From contig NC_045148.1 of the NCBI RefSeq assembly GCF_008831285.2, forward strand, positions 17,601,002 through 17,665,001: a stretch of DNA of 64,000 nucleotides, written 5' to 3'. Made by a program: the position numbers and the translations under genes. Positions 38,225 through 48,779 of the stretch are shown here, in pieces. How positions within the stretch are numbered: the stretch's first letter is position 1; every line of letters begins with the position of its first letter. Under the pieces are notes generated by a model, which did not search any database, was not told the origin of the DNA, and was given only the letters and a program-made list of their open reading frames with translations. The stretch is from Nymphaea colorata. Taxonomy: Eukaryota; Streptophyta; Magnoliopsida; Nymphaeales; Nymphaeaceae.

Positions 38225-38830
38225 TGGAAACCACTCACTCCCTCTCCCTCACCTTTGGAGTTCAGGGCTACTTACTTGGTTTCGAATAGAAGGCTTCTCA
38301 CCATCAATAAGCTCCAATCTTTCAGGATCTTGCTTGAAAATGGTTGTTTGCTTGCAAATGGTTGTATGATATGCAATCAGGAAGCAGAGACCATTAATCA
38401 TCTATTTGTTAAGTGCAAGATCACATGGCTAGTCTGAAAAAATATTACAAGTTCATTTAATGTTTCAATTAAGAGGTCTACAACTCTTAAAGAGTTGCTG
38501 CTGTTGTGGTGAAAGAAGCGATTTAAATTGAAATTGGTCAAAACATGCTAAAGACTATCTTTCCCCATGACAATATGGAATACTTGGAAGCAACAAAATG
38601 CTATCTTCCAAGAAGGGGATAAGATAAATAATGACCTGTTCTGAAATTTGAGGAGAGACATTAAGATTCTATTGTGTGAGCTGGAATGGAGACCAGAGGT
38701 TAACCGGGGGATGCTTATGTGGTTTTCCATTGGAATAAGGCCCGAGCCATGGCCATCTTTTGGTGGGGCAGACTTCTTAATACAGTAAAAATGTGCACTG
38801 ACAACTTACAGTGGCAACAAAATGGTCTTC
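38225..38830 (+). pseudogene. L1-type LINE fragment (zinc-binding end of reverse transcriptase)
   Basis: The frame at 38255-38437 reads NRRLLTINKLQSF, then NGCMICNQEAETINHLFVKC. This is the zf-RVT zinc-binding segment that follows the reverse transcriptase in plant L1 elements (CxxC...HLFxxC). Downstream, WNTWKQQNAIFQEG in another frame is the usual C-terminal continuation. Stops and frameshifts break it. About 48 bp at its start (38225-38273, GGAAACCACTCACTCCCTCT) recurs at 39012-39060, so the fragment is bracketed by a direct repeat. Confidence 0.75.
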
Positions 38831-39341
38831 ATAGTTTGTAGTCCCCAGAGATGATTCCTGCATGCATGTGGGAATTTGTCATGTGAGAGGAAGTGATGAA
38901 TGGGAAGCGGAGTAGTTCATAAATGGGATGGCCAATCTGATTGGTGAAAGACAATGTGATGTGTGCTTCATTGCGGGTCCTAAAAAAGTTAAATGGTGAT
39001 TTGATGAGAGGTGGAAACCACTCCCTCCCTTTCCCTCACCTTTGGAGTTCAAGGCTACTTCAAAACCTGGGTGAAAAGTATGATTGTATGACGCTTGTCA
39101 ACTAGAGTGTAATGCATTCATCATTTGCAGTATGAGTGTGACATCCGTAGGAATTTATAAAAGTGGCTTCATAAAGGCCTAAAATCATTCATTTTTTCAT
39201 TTTTCAGACTTCACTCCACTCGTGGTAATTCAAAAAGTAAGTTAGCGAGGGGAGAAAACAACTCTTCGTTGTTGATGTTGCTATGTGTATAAATCTTATT
39301 GTCTATTTTAAATTTCAGATTTTTTGTGTTAGCTTATTGAG

Positions 39342-41523
39342 ATGATGAAGAAAAATATTCAAGATTATTTAAAAAAAAACAAGTTATTGACCAATTGGGA
39401 GAAAACCAAGAGGGAGAAAACAAAAATGCTGGTTGTTGTAGTCCGAAAGCTCTTGATGTTGTTCTTTTTTACTCAGATTCTCCACCTTTTAGGTATTCAA
39501 AAATTGAAATTGTAGAAAACATCGTGCGTAATCCAGGGTTACAACGACCTATATGAGAGATACCAATAAATAAGAGAGATGAAGTTAGGCGAACATATAT
39601 CAATTATGGGTCATATAAGCATAAGTTTCATAGATGTCCAGTGTCAGGTCCTTGAAGTCAACCTCGTAAATTTCAAGCTTTTTGGTTTCAAAGATTTTCA
39701 TGGTTAGACTATTCTTTAAAAACAGATAGTACATATTGTTTACCGTGTTATCTTTTCAGTACTCCAGATTCAAATGACAGTCCATTTATTACTGAAAGAT
39801 TCAGAGCTTGGAAGAGGGTGGGTGGTAGTGAGAAAACATGTGTTTTTCGTAGTCATGAAGGGACTAGTCAAAATTTGCCTCATGAGTTTATTAAAATTTT
39901 AGCTAATTATAATGACAAAGTTGCATAAGTTGTTTTGGATAATAGCCTAAAAAATGCTAAATATACATCACCAACAGTTCAGAAAGAAATTTTACATGTT
40001 TTTACAAGTAAAGTGAGCTAAAATTATAAAAGAAATTGGTGATGCTAAATATTGTATTATTATTGATGAAACTTGAGATGAGTCCAAGAAAGAGCAAATG
40101 GCTGTTGTTCTTAGATTTGTTAATAAGCAAGGACAAGTTCAAGAGTGATTTTTAGATGTTGTGCATGTGAGGGATACTACAGTAATTACACTGAAGAATA
40201 TAATTTATGCTTTGTTGTCTCAATATAATCTTAGTATTTAAGATATACGAGGTCAAAGATATGATGGTGCTAGTAATACGTGAGGTGAATGGAATCGATT
40301 GCAAACATTAATTTTAAATGAATGTCCTTATGCATATTATTTTCATTGTTTTACTCATAGATTACAACTTGCACTTGTTGCAGCTTCAAGAGAACTTGTT
40401 GATGTTCATAGCCTTTTTGAACAGTTGACATATGTAATTAATGTTGTTAATGCAAGCAGTAAACGTAAAGATGAATTGCACGAAGCTCAGGCAAATGAAA
40501 TTGCATTTAGAATTGCTATAGATGAACTTCAAATAAGAAGAAGACTTAATCAAATTGGTTCATTACAGCGGCATGATGATACTAGATGGAGATCTCATTT
40601 TTCGTCTGTGTGCAGTTTAATAAAAATGTTCGATGCAACATATGTAGTATTGAAAAATTTAAGAGACAATGGATCAACGTATCAAATACGGGGTGAAGGT
40701 AATTCAGCTTACAAAATGATAACATCATTTGATTTTGTATTTATTTTTTCATTTGAAACAAGAAATTTTGGGACAGAGTGATATTCTTTGTGAGACATTG
40801 CAGAGGGAAAGACAAGACATTCTAAATGCAATGAGTTTAGTTTATAATTCAAAAAAGTTTCTACAAAAACTTAGAGAGACTGGTTGGGATTCATTTATAG
40901 ATATTAGCAGAGCATTTTGTATGACACATGATATCCCTATTCCAGACATGGATGAACAATATTTTGTAAGAGGATCACATTCCTGTCGTGAACGTAATTT
41001 CATTACAGTGAGACATCATTATCATGTTGATATTTTTATTGTTGCCATTGATTCTTAGCTGGTAGAATTGAATAGTAGATTTAATGAGAATTCTATGGAC
41101 ATACTTCGTTTGATGTCGATATTCGACCCTAAAGATCAATAATGAGTCGTTTAATGCACGAATGCACGAGATGCCTACACTCTTCCACAGAAGTTTTATC
41201 CAGAAGATTTCCTAGATTTAGATTTTATGGGTTTAAATTATCAGTTAAGACATTACAAGAATGATATTTGTTATCATCTAAGTTTTCAAAATTTGGGTAC
41301 ACTATCATATGTATGTGAAGTATTGATACAAAGTAAAAAAAGTGAAGAATATCCTTATGTATACTGGTTGCTTAGTCTCATCCTAACACTTCTTGTCTCC
41401 ACTGCAACCACAGAAAAGGTATTCTCTGCTGTGAAACTTATTAAAACAAGGTTGCGTAACAAAATGGACGATGAATTCTTTGCAGATTGTCTACTTTTGT
41501 ATATTGAGAAAGAAATTGCTTAA
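39342..41523 (+). pseudogene. hAT transposase (TTF zinc finger/DUF4371 type), decayed
   Basis: In order along the plus strand: a TTF-type zinc finger region (YINYGSYKHKFHRCPVSG, about 39595-39650), the DUF4371 RNase H-like part with IIIDET, RGQRYDGASN and FHCFTHRLQLALVAASRE (about 40050-40390), HDDTRWRSHFSS, and the C-terminal hAT dimerisation region (STATTEKVFSAVKLIKTRLRNKM, about 41400-41465) ending in TAA at 41521. At least eight stops and several frame changes interrupt it. Many stops stand where relatives have Arg or Gln, as expected from C-to-T changes. The family resembles plant zinc finger MYM-type-1-like transposases. Confidence 0.9.
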
Positions 41524-42071
41524 ATGTTTAATTTAGATGATATTATTCATGCATTTTATAAAATGAAAAGCCGTAGAGCACAATTACAATAGGTAAAGTA
41601 TTTTGTTGCATCCTTTTTATGTTAATGTTTATTTGAATTATTATTTAGTTGCAATAATCAATGCTATAGTTTTTATTTATATTTTATTGTGTATGTAAAT
41701 GAATGATGATATGCAATTATTTTCAATAAAAATAAAAGCAAAAACTCATTGTGTATGCATAGAAAGAATGCAAAATTGCTTATTTTAGATAAGTAATATT
41801 TATTTTGGTTTTCGAGTTTGTAGATGTCTTTGTTCGCTATCTTTTTTGTTGTGATATTTGTATGTCTACTTTATGTTCACACCTACTTCACTGTAATAGA
41901 AATAGAGCACCTTATATGTTTAGGACAGATCGTGCTTTGTGCTAATGACACAAATATTTATTAAAATGTATCGTAGGACAGGTTGTACTTCACGTTCATG
42001 ATGTGGGTAATTATATACAACACATGTTCCCTTATACTATACTGTGGTTTTCAAATATCTAAAGTGTGTGA

Positions 42072-42072
<1 letters not shown>

Positions 42073-42138
<66 letters not shown>
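42073..42138. repeat. AT microsatellite inside the hAT element
   Basis: An uninterrupted alternating TA run of about 66 bp, 65 bp inside the right end of the hAT element. Confidence 0.95.
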
Positions 42139-42144
<6 letters not shown>

Positions 42145-43607
42145 ATTACAGTTCGTTGGACCGTTCTGCATGCCCAGAGAAAAAATCCTGGCTCTGCCCC
42201 TGGTTGTGGTAATGTGTTTGGGAGTTATCCCGCCTTCACCACTAGTCTCGCCTGTTTGGAGCGCATGTGGTGCAAGGCCCTCCCGCCTTCGCCATTGGTC
42301 TCGCCTGTTTGGAGTGCAGGTGGTGCAAGGCCCCAGGATATTATTGTGTGATGTGCTTGGAGCGATAGGCTCATGCCTTTCAAAACTGGGTGTCATAAGG
42401 AATGATGAGTATCTCTTCTTAGAATTCACACATCCATGGACGAGTGCTCTTCCGCTGCAGCGTGAATGAATTCGTATTGTTTCGGGCCACCACAGGGGTT
42501 GTCTTTCAGCTGTAGGCTGCCCGCAGTATACACGTGCCTATGTTTGCATCCACGGGAACGGTCAATTCACTAAAGTTAATGTAAATGAAAGAATGTGCAT
42601 GAAGTGAATGTGATTGTGAAATGTGTTAAGTGTGGCCTTTGAGTGGCCTTCACGTATAATGAATTATGTGAGGGGCATTCTTGACAAGTCAAGAGACTCT
42701 ATGCCTAATAACGACATGATAGTGGTTTGCTTTCGTATTTGTTATAACTTTTATTTGAGCCCTTACCTTAAAGGGTTAGAGATTTATCTCGCTTGTTACC
42801 AAGCTTTCAATTGTTTCCTTTTTCAGGTTTTGGCGGACCTGGGGCAGTAGGTTAATCAAATGGCTTTACTCACATCCTATTGGAGAGGTTTTGGGTCTTT
42901 TGTAGTGTCGGCGCGTCATGTTTTGGTCTTTTTGATGTCTTGTTTTTGTTAGACATCAAAGTTGTGATTTGGGGTATTTTTTGTCATATGTGTTAATATG
43001 ATTTTTGTATGAACGAAATTCATTATTTTTGTATGAACAAAATTCATTATATAATAGAAAGTTGCCCCATTGTTTGAAATTGCATGGCTCATTTTCTTTT
43101 CAATTGTTATGTCGTGGCACCTCAATGTTTTATATTTAGAAAAAAAAATTGTTTGAGAGTCCAAAAATTGAGGTGTAACATATAATGTACTTTATTCGTG
43201 TATTTTAAGAATATAATAATATTTCTAACCGAACCTCATCTTAAAGACTAGATAACATGTAAAACAAGATTTATAATATGTTAGGATGCAGTTTTAATTT
43301 TGTTTCGTCTAAAAGAATCCGGCACGAAGCTGCATTTAGCCTCGTCTTTGCCACTCTGAGGAAAGTCTAGCTTCTAAGGTTTTTTTTTATGGCATATTTA
43401 TCACCTAACGATTTGATCAAACGTCTTAGTGCAGGATAAAAACGAGTTAGGATGAACAGTAGACACTTCGGATGTCCTACCATTCATTTATTCAAGATTA
43501 TTTCATACACTGTAGAAAGCGCAAATACATGAGTGCAGATGCAGTGTTTTGCATATGCTTATTAGCTGATGCTCAGCTACTCCATGACTAAGATGCTCCT
43601 TTGTTGA

Positions 43608-45618
43608 TTAAACGATACGCTTTTCATAGCGACAGACCCTGGCTTCTTTGTACACATGGCCAGGTCTACAGAAGTAGCCTTTTTCTGGGCCGCAATGCGA
43701 ATCAAGAGAGCAAATGCAGAAGCCTTCTAGTGCACATCCTGGCTTGTCAATCACCAGCCCCTTTTCTTGCAAGCCCAAAACACTGTCACTCCACTCTGAG
43801 GAGAACAACCCCTTGGGATCAAATTTCTTCATCACCTTCACAAACTTCTCTATCCTTCCATCCAGCTTCTCCTTCATCCCCAAGAAACAAATGTTGCGGT
43901 TCTTTGCCCAATGTGGCAGCCCCCCATACTTGAACAGCCACATCTGCTCAATCTCTTCCAGCACATCTTCATTGAGCCTTGGCTGCGCAGGATCATGGCC
44001 CCTGTAGTATGTGATGTCTATTTCAACACAGTCAGACGTCTTGGCAACATACGCAGTCGAAGCGCGAATGAACCTGAGCTGCATTCCATTGTACCAATCG
44101 ACGCCACAAAACGAGTCAGGTGCCATGTTTCTTAGCTTCTTGACATCTTTTATGAAGTTTGAGATGTTCGCCATGGAGATGCTAAAGGCCATCTGGTGGG
44201 TGAACGAACCATGGATCCTTGGATCCCATGCACAAACTGTGCGCAGGCCATTTTCCTTGTCGAATAGGCAAGAGCCTGCAGCCTGCAGGTTGCTGTGGTT
44301 TCCAACAACGGGGTACCCTGTAAATCCAGCCGGGCTTCCTATGTTGTTTCTTAGGCCATTGCCGCGAGAGAGGGTATTCTTCATCCTTTCTCTTGCTATT
44401 AAGCATCTGCCTGTGGTGTTCATGGTGGCTTCATGTTCTTCTTCTGCAACCACAAGTTCCTTAGCACATTGAGTTTATACATTCTAAATCAAATGGTAGG
44501 AAGCAGTCACCAACATCAAAGGTAAGGCAATAGTGTGGAACTAGTTCGCTAATGCAAAGGACAGATTTTAATGCTACTACCTAGTTAAGGTAATGAAATT
44601 TTTGTGTAATTTGTCATAAGATGGCGATCTACTCTACTCGTAATTGTGATTTTTTTTACGGCAGCCACCCATTATACCAAACACCCAATTCCTAGAGATA
44701 TAAAGACGAGAGGGTTTAGCTTTAGATCTGAACCTGTCTTACGCGTGGAGACGACCATGGATGATGACTGTGCCCTGAATGGACTGGCATCATTTTGGCC
44801 GTTGCCGGGTTCTGACAAGGGGACTCGGACATCCACACGGTGAACCACTTTTCCCTGAGAGGGATACCAGGTAACATCGCCAAATTCAGTGCTTCTACCA
44901 AATCTTTCAATGTGATCTTCAAACCCACTGTCACTGCCAGCTTCATTCGTTATGGACCTCTTGAACATCGGTTCCATCTGCAGCGTCACCTGCATTGTAA
45001 AAGACACGTATTCACACTCTAACCATACGTATGCATGTATAAATCCAAGAGATCGATCACAAACTATGTAATCTGTTTGTGATTTTGGTGATCAAACTTG
45101 GATTCAACTACTATAAACTGATCATATTTATTTTGGGGATACAAGGCTATATTAACTCATTCTGAATCTGGTACTACTGGGAAATGTAGATGCAATTGAT
45201 TGGATCTGGCAAAGCGACATAGTGACTTCAGATGTTAGTCTAACCGGTACAGTATGTCTCTATCTGAATTAGATTTGACATATATATTGTTCGTCATCAC
45301 CCTTGAGCAAATTTTTCCAAGTCCACTCATTATAAATTGGTCATTCAAATCATGTTCGGACTTGGATAATTCAAATGCGGACGGAATATCTTCAGGTGTT
45401 GTTACTTGAAGATCCAAGTAAAGAAATACCGGAATACAGGACTTAAATTTGATAGTTCATTTAAAGACTATTTGCTTGCCTACTAGTTCCTGGACTTTCC
45501 ATCACATCATAAGAAACAAGACAAGATAGAGGTTGTTACAACTGATAAAAGCAGAGAAAATCACAGCATTGAGAGAAAGACCAGAAAGATAGAGAAGAAT
45601 TTTCTATTCAGATTAACT

Positions 45619-45698
<80 letters not shown>

Positions 45699-45959
45699 TT
45701 CTAGACAGTGTTGTACGTAACATATGATATGGAGCTGCATAGTAATCGTTGTATTTCGAAAATGCGATATGTTATAATATCTGTATCCTACAATTATATA
45801 TATGTTTTTACTGTTTTTTTATTATTTTTTTAGATTTTTTTTTATTAATGTTTTTCAAATACGATACAGTTATGGTATTTTATGATACAACATCTCTTCA
45901 TACAGCTTGGGATGCGCTTTTTACAACATTGGTTCTAAAGAGTTCACCTAAGCAAGTAG

Positions 45960-46021
<62 letters not shown>

Positions 46022-47105
46022 TTCTAGACAGTGTTGTACGTAACATATGATATGGAGCTGCATAGTAATCGTTGTATTTCGAAAATGCGATATGTTATAA
46101 TATCTGTATCCTACAATTATATATATGTTTTTACTGTTTTTTTATTATTTTTTTAGATTTTTTTTTATTAATGTTTTTCAAATACGATACAGTTATGGTA
46201 TTTTATGATACAACATCTCTTCATACAGCTTGGGATGCGCTTTTTACAACATTGGTTCTAAAGAGTTCAGCTAAGCAAGTAGTAAGCTATTCTATTACAA
46301 CTTGTTGTAACAGTATAAGAGATAGAGTTAAGTCTATATAGACTTTATTTAGTAACGGAAGTCATAGAATAAGGCCATATGCAAGCTTTTCCTGGGAACC
46401 AGTTACCTGAGAGATTGCTCCAAGCACACCAAGCGACACTTTTGCAGCCAGAAGGTCAGGATGGCCCTCTTCCAGGCTGATGACTTCGGCGAAGCGGCCA
46501 TCAACCGACGACGCCGTCGGCACGACGATCCTCATGCCGACGACATACTCGTGGACAGCACTTCCCTTGCCAAAGATGGAGCTACCGTGGGCGCCTGTGC
46601 TCAGCACTCCACCCAGGCTCAGGCCGAGCCAGTATGGAGAAGTGGGCAAGGCCAGACCGTTGGCTGCAGCAGCCTCGATCAATTCATAGAGGGCAATGCC
46701 GCTCTCCACAGTCATCCTCATGGATTCAGGGTCCACTCGGACAACCCGATTCAATTTTTCAGTACTGATCGCGAGGCCGGTGCCGGGGTGGCCGCCGGGG
46801 CAGCAGAGTCTGGGGAGGTTGTGAGAGTAACGTGTGACGACCTTCATCTTTTGGTTGGCCTTGGAGGCGTTGGAGACGATGAGAAGGAGCTCATCCTCTG
46901 TGGTGGGGTAGGCAACGGCTGCAACCCAGCAGGTCCTGCGGTCTGAGAATGCACCAATGCCATTCTCGACAACGCAATCGGCGTTTCCATTTGCGCAGTG
47001 GACAACCGGCCCCGGTGGGCTGCCGGTAACCGGCGCCGTTCTGCTAATTAATGAAACTAAGCCAAACAAGAAGGAGCAGGCTACGCAAGAAACGAATGAA
47101 CTCAT
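43608..47105 (-). CDS. GULLO: L-gulonolactone oxidase-like protein, copy 3
   Basis: Three exons: 46407-47105, 44734-44989 and 43608-44443 (699, 256 and 836 nt), giving 596 residues. Introns are 1417 and 290 bp, with splice sites matching copies 1 and 2. It has a signal peptide (MSSFVSCVACSFLFGLVSLI), an FAD domain (YSHNLPRLCCPGG, TGAHGSSIFGKGSAVHEYV), an ALO-type domain with HWAK near 496-499 (HWxK kept, Gly changed to Ala), and the Cys-rich tail. Predicted role: secreted FAD-dependent aldonolactone oxidase. Intron 1 is inflated by a tandem duplication with AT and GA microsatellites. Exon 3 has a patch like copy 1 rather than its direct partner copy 2. A TATATATA box at 47147-47154 lies 42-49 nt upstream of the ATG. 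Confidence 0.93.
45640..46285. repeat. 323-bp tandem duplication in intron 1 of copy 3
   Basis: Two near-identical 323-bp units (GTTCTAGACAGTG at 45698 and 46021; AAGCAAGTAGTAA ending at 45962 and 46285). Each starts with an AT run (45622-45679 and 45962-46000) followed by a GA run. The shared open frame inside each unit is a by-product of the duplication. Confidence 0.92.
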
Positions 47106-47146
47106 TTCTCCTGACTTGACTTGTTTGTAGGTGAGCAGTGCACATG

Positions 47147-47154
47147 TATATATA
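47147..47154 (-). promoter_or_regulatory. TATA box of GULLO copy 3
   Basis: TATATATA 42-49 nt upstream of the ATG, placed as in copy 2. Confidence 0.6.
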
Positions 47155-47329
47155 CAGACAAGTAGAGAGGGGAGAGGGAGAAAGAGAGCGACTATTCCAA
47201 CGATCTCTAAACGTGATTTTTTACTGTGTGTGAATAAAAGGTTTCTGCAGTAACGTTTTAGAGAAAGTTTCCGCTACACTTCATCGACAAAAGGAGAGAA
47301 GAAAAGGTAAACCTACTTGGGTAGTTGAG

Positions 47330-47507
47330 AATTAAGAGTAGAACAAAGACTTTTTTTCAGAGGGGAGTCAAATGGTTCAATGAGCTTATTTAAGTAAAGA
47401 CAAACTGAATTAAAATTTTTTATTTTTTTAATATATATTTTTTCAATTAGTTGAGGTGGGGCCATGGCTTATATGAACCCCCTGCTTCGGCCTTCATTGA
47501 GAGTCGT
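47330..47507. mobile_element. hAT-type MITE, unit B only
   Basis: Unit A reads GAGAACAGTAAAGAGCTTGG at about 25338. Unit B has about 175 extra bases here, containing CAGAGGGGAGTC, GGTGGGGCCATGGC and CCCCCTGCTTCGG. The subterminal sequence resembles the MITE at 53262-53476. Confidence 0.5.
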
Positions 47508-48273
47508 ATAGAGCTTGGAAGCTTTTTAGGCCACATTGGGTGCACCACACTTGTTCTATACACAATGCATATGCACCAAACGGACTTCAGAACATTTTAG
47601 CCATTTCAGAAAGAAATGGACATATGTTGGAAATTTTGTTTTTGCCCATCTCATCGTATCTTCTTGTCCTTAATAAGTTAGCTCTTCCTTTAACGGACTA
47701 GGTTTGCACAAAAAGTTCTGTGCACCAAGGATAATACACAATCAATATGCACGAATAAAAACATAAAAAGAACATAGGAATCAGACGGATTAAAAAAAGA
47801 AAAACAGAATGTCTATATTTGACGTCACTTTTTTCATTCCTTTTGTAAAGGACCTCTTCTTGTTAATGATGAGGGGTATTATAATCATTTTGTAATCACA
47901 TGCACATATTTTTGTGTGAGCAATGGTACATTTAACCAGATTGAGCCTAATTAAGGGGTTCAGTGTAGTTGGTTGGGTCGCCAAAAGCTGGTAAAAGACG
48001 TTCAACTTTTGTAGGCACGAGTGCCAGGTCTTTCAATGAACAACAAAGTATTGTAGTTTGCTTTGTCATGGTTGTCTAAGAGGCAACATCTAAGCTTGAC
48101 AGAAAGGCAAACACTATCAACAAATTTTGAGGATTTCAAGATCAAAACTTTGAGGATTTCAAAATCAAATGATATCTGAGATTGATGATCATCGAATTTC
48201 TATTAGTGACCCTTCACTTTTTTGTCATAGTCAGGAAATAAGCCATTCCAACTAGGTAATTTCCTCATCACTT

Positions 48274-48276
<3 letters not shown>

Positions 48277-48337
<61 letters not shown>
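48277..48337. repeat. AT microsatellite
   Basis: An alternating TA run of about 60 bp, expanded compared with the matching site at 26270-26291. Confidence 0.95.
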
Positions 48338-48339
<2 letters not shown>

Positions 48340-48520
48340 CAGTCAGACCCTTATGTACCAGAATTAATGAAAATCCTGTAGACCACTTACTTTAAGTAGA
48401 TCATATTAAGTTGGCAGCCAGACCCTTATATACCAAAATTAATGAAAAGCCTGTAGACCACTTACTTTAAATAGATCAGTTGATAATATAGAAGTCAAAC
48501 TGTTTTTTAAAGAGGCTGAA
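48338..48520. repeat. Short form of the unit A minisatellites
   Basis: Two units of the 80-88-bp type and about one unit of the 52-bp type, against four of each in unit A. Confidence 0.8.
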
Positions 48521-48718
48521 ATATCTTTCAAATGACGGTGGAGGGGGGAGAGAGAGAGAGAGAAGCGAAAACAAATCAATTTCTTAAATGACAGCATGTG
48601 CATCTTTGAGGGGCATTTTTGTCTCTTGTGGGAACAATTTATCTTCCATATTTTTATCTTAATCCCCATCGTTTGATATGCTTAGAATCAACCAGATAAT
48701 CCCTATTAAATCTGGTGT

Positions 48719-48750
<32 letters not shown>

Positions 48751-48779
48751 CTTGAATCTTTTGTTGTCGTGTGTTGGAT

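Larger units (their letters stand above)
37275..42202 (+). mobile_element. hAT transposon with 8-bp target duplication
   Basis: The ends are CAGTGGCGGAGGGAGG and CCTGGCTCTGCCCCTG (inverted CAGGGGCAGAGCCAGG), the classic terminal pattern of plant hAT elements with a TTF/DUF4371-type transposase. The flanks are GTTGTGGC (37267-37274) and GTTGTGGT (42203-42210), an 8-bp duplication with one later change. The 4928-bp interior holds a decayed plus-strand transposase (39342-41523), a LINE fragment and an AT microsatellite near the right end. Confidence 0.9.
35249..43180. mobile_element. Solo-LTR-like insertion, split by a hAT element
   Basis: The inserted DNA begins TGTAACA and ends TGTAACA (imperfect inverted TG..CA ends), with CATAA before it (35244-35248) and TATAA after it (43181-43185). 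Removing it joins ACACATAA to TGTACTTTATTCG, which lines up base for base with the uninterrupted unit A sequence at about 18301-18331. Without the nested hAT its length is about 2996 bp. No protein domains or second LTR are seen, so a solo LTR of a large LTR retrotransposon fits best. A GC-rich, pyrimidine-rich section at 35270-35800 generates several long but meaningless open frames. Confidence 0.75.

Noticed and set aside
45749-46341. Two nearly identical 89-92-codon frames
   Set aside because: They sit in intron 1 of GULLO copy 3 and are duplicated only by the 323-bp tandem repeat; one runs into the AT/GA microsatellite.
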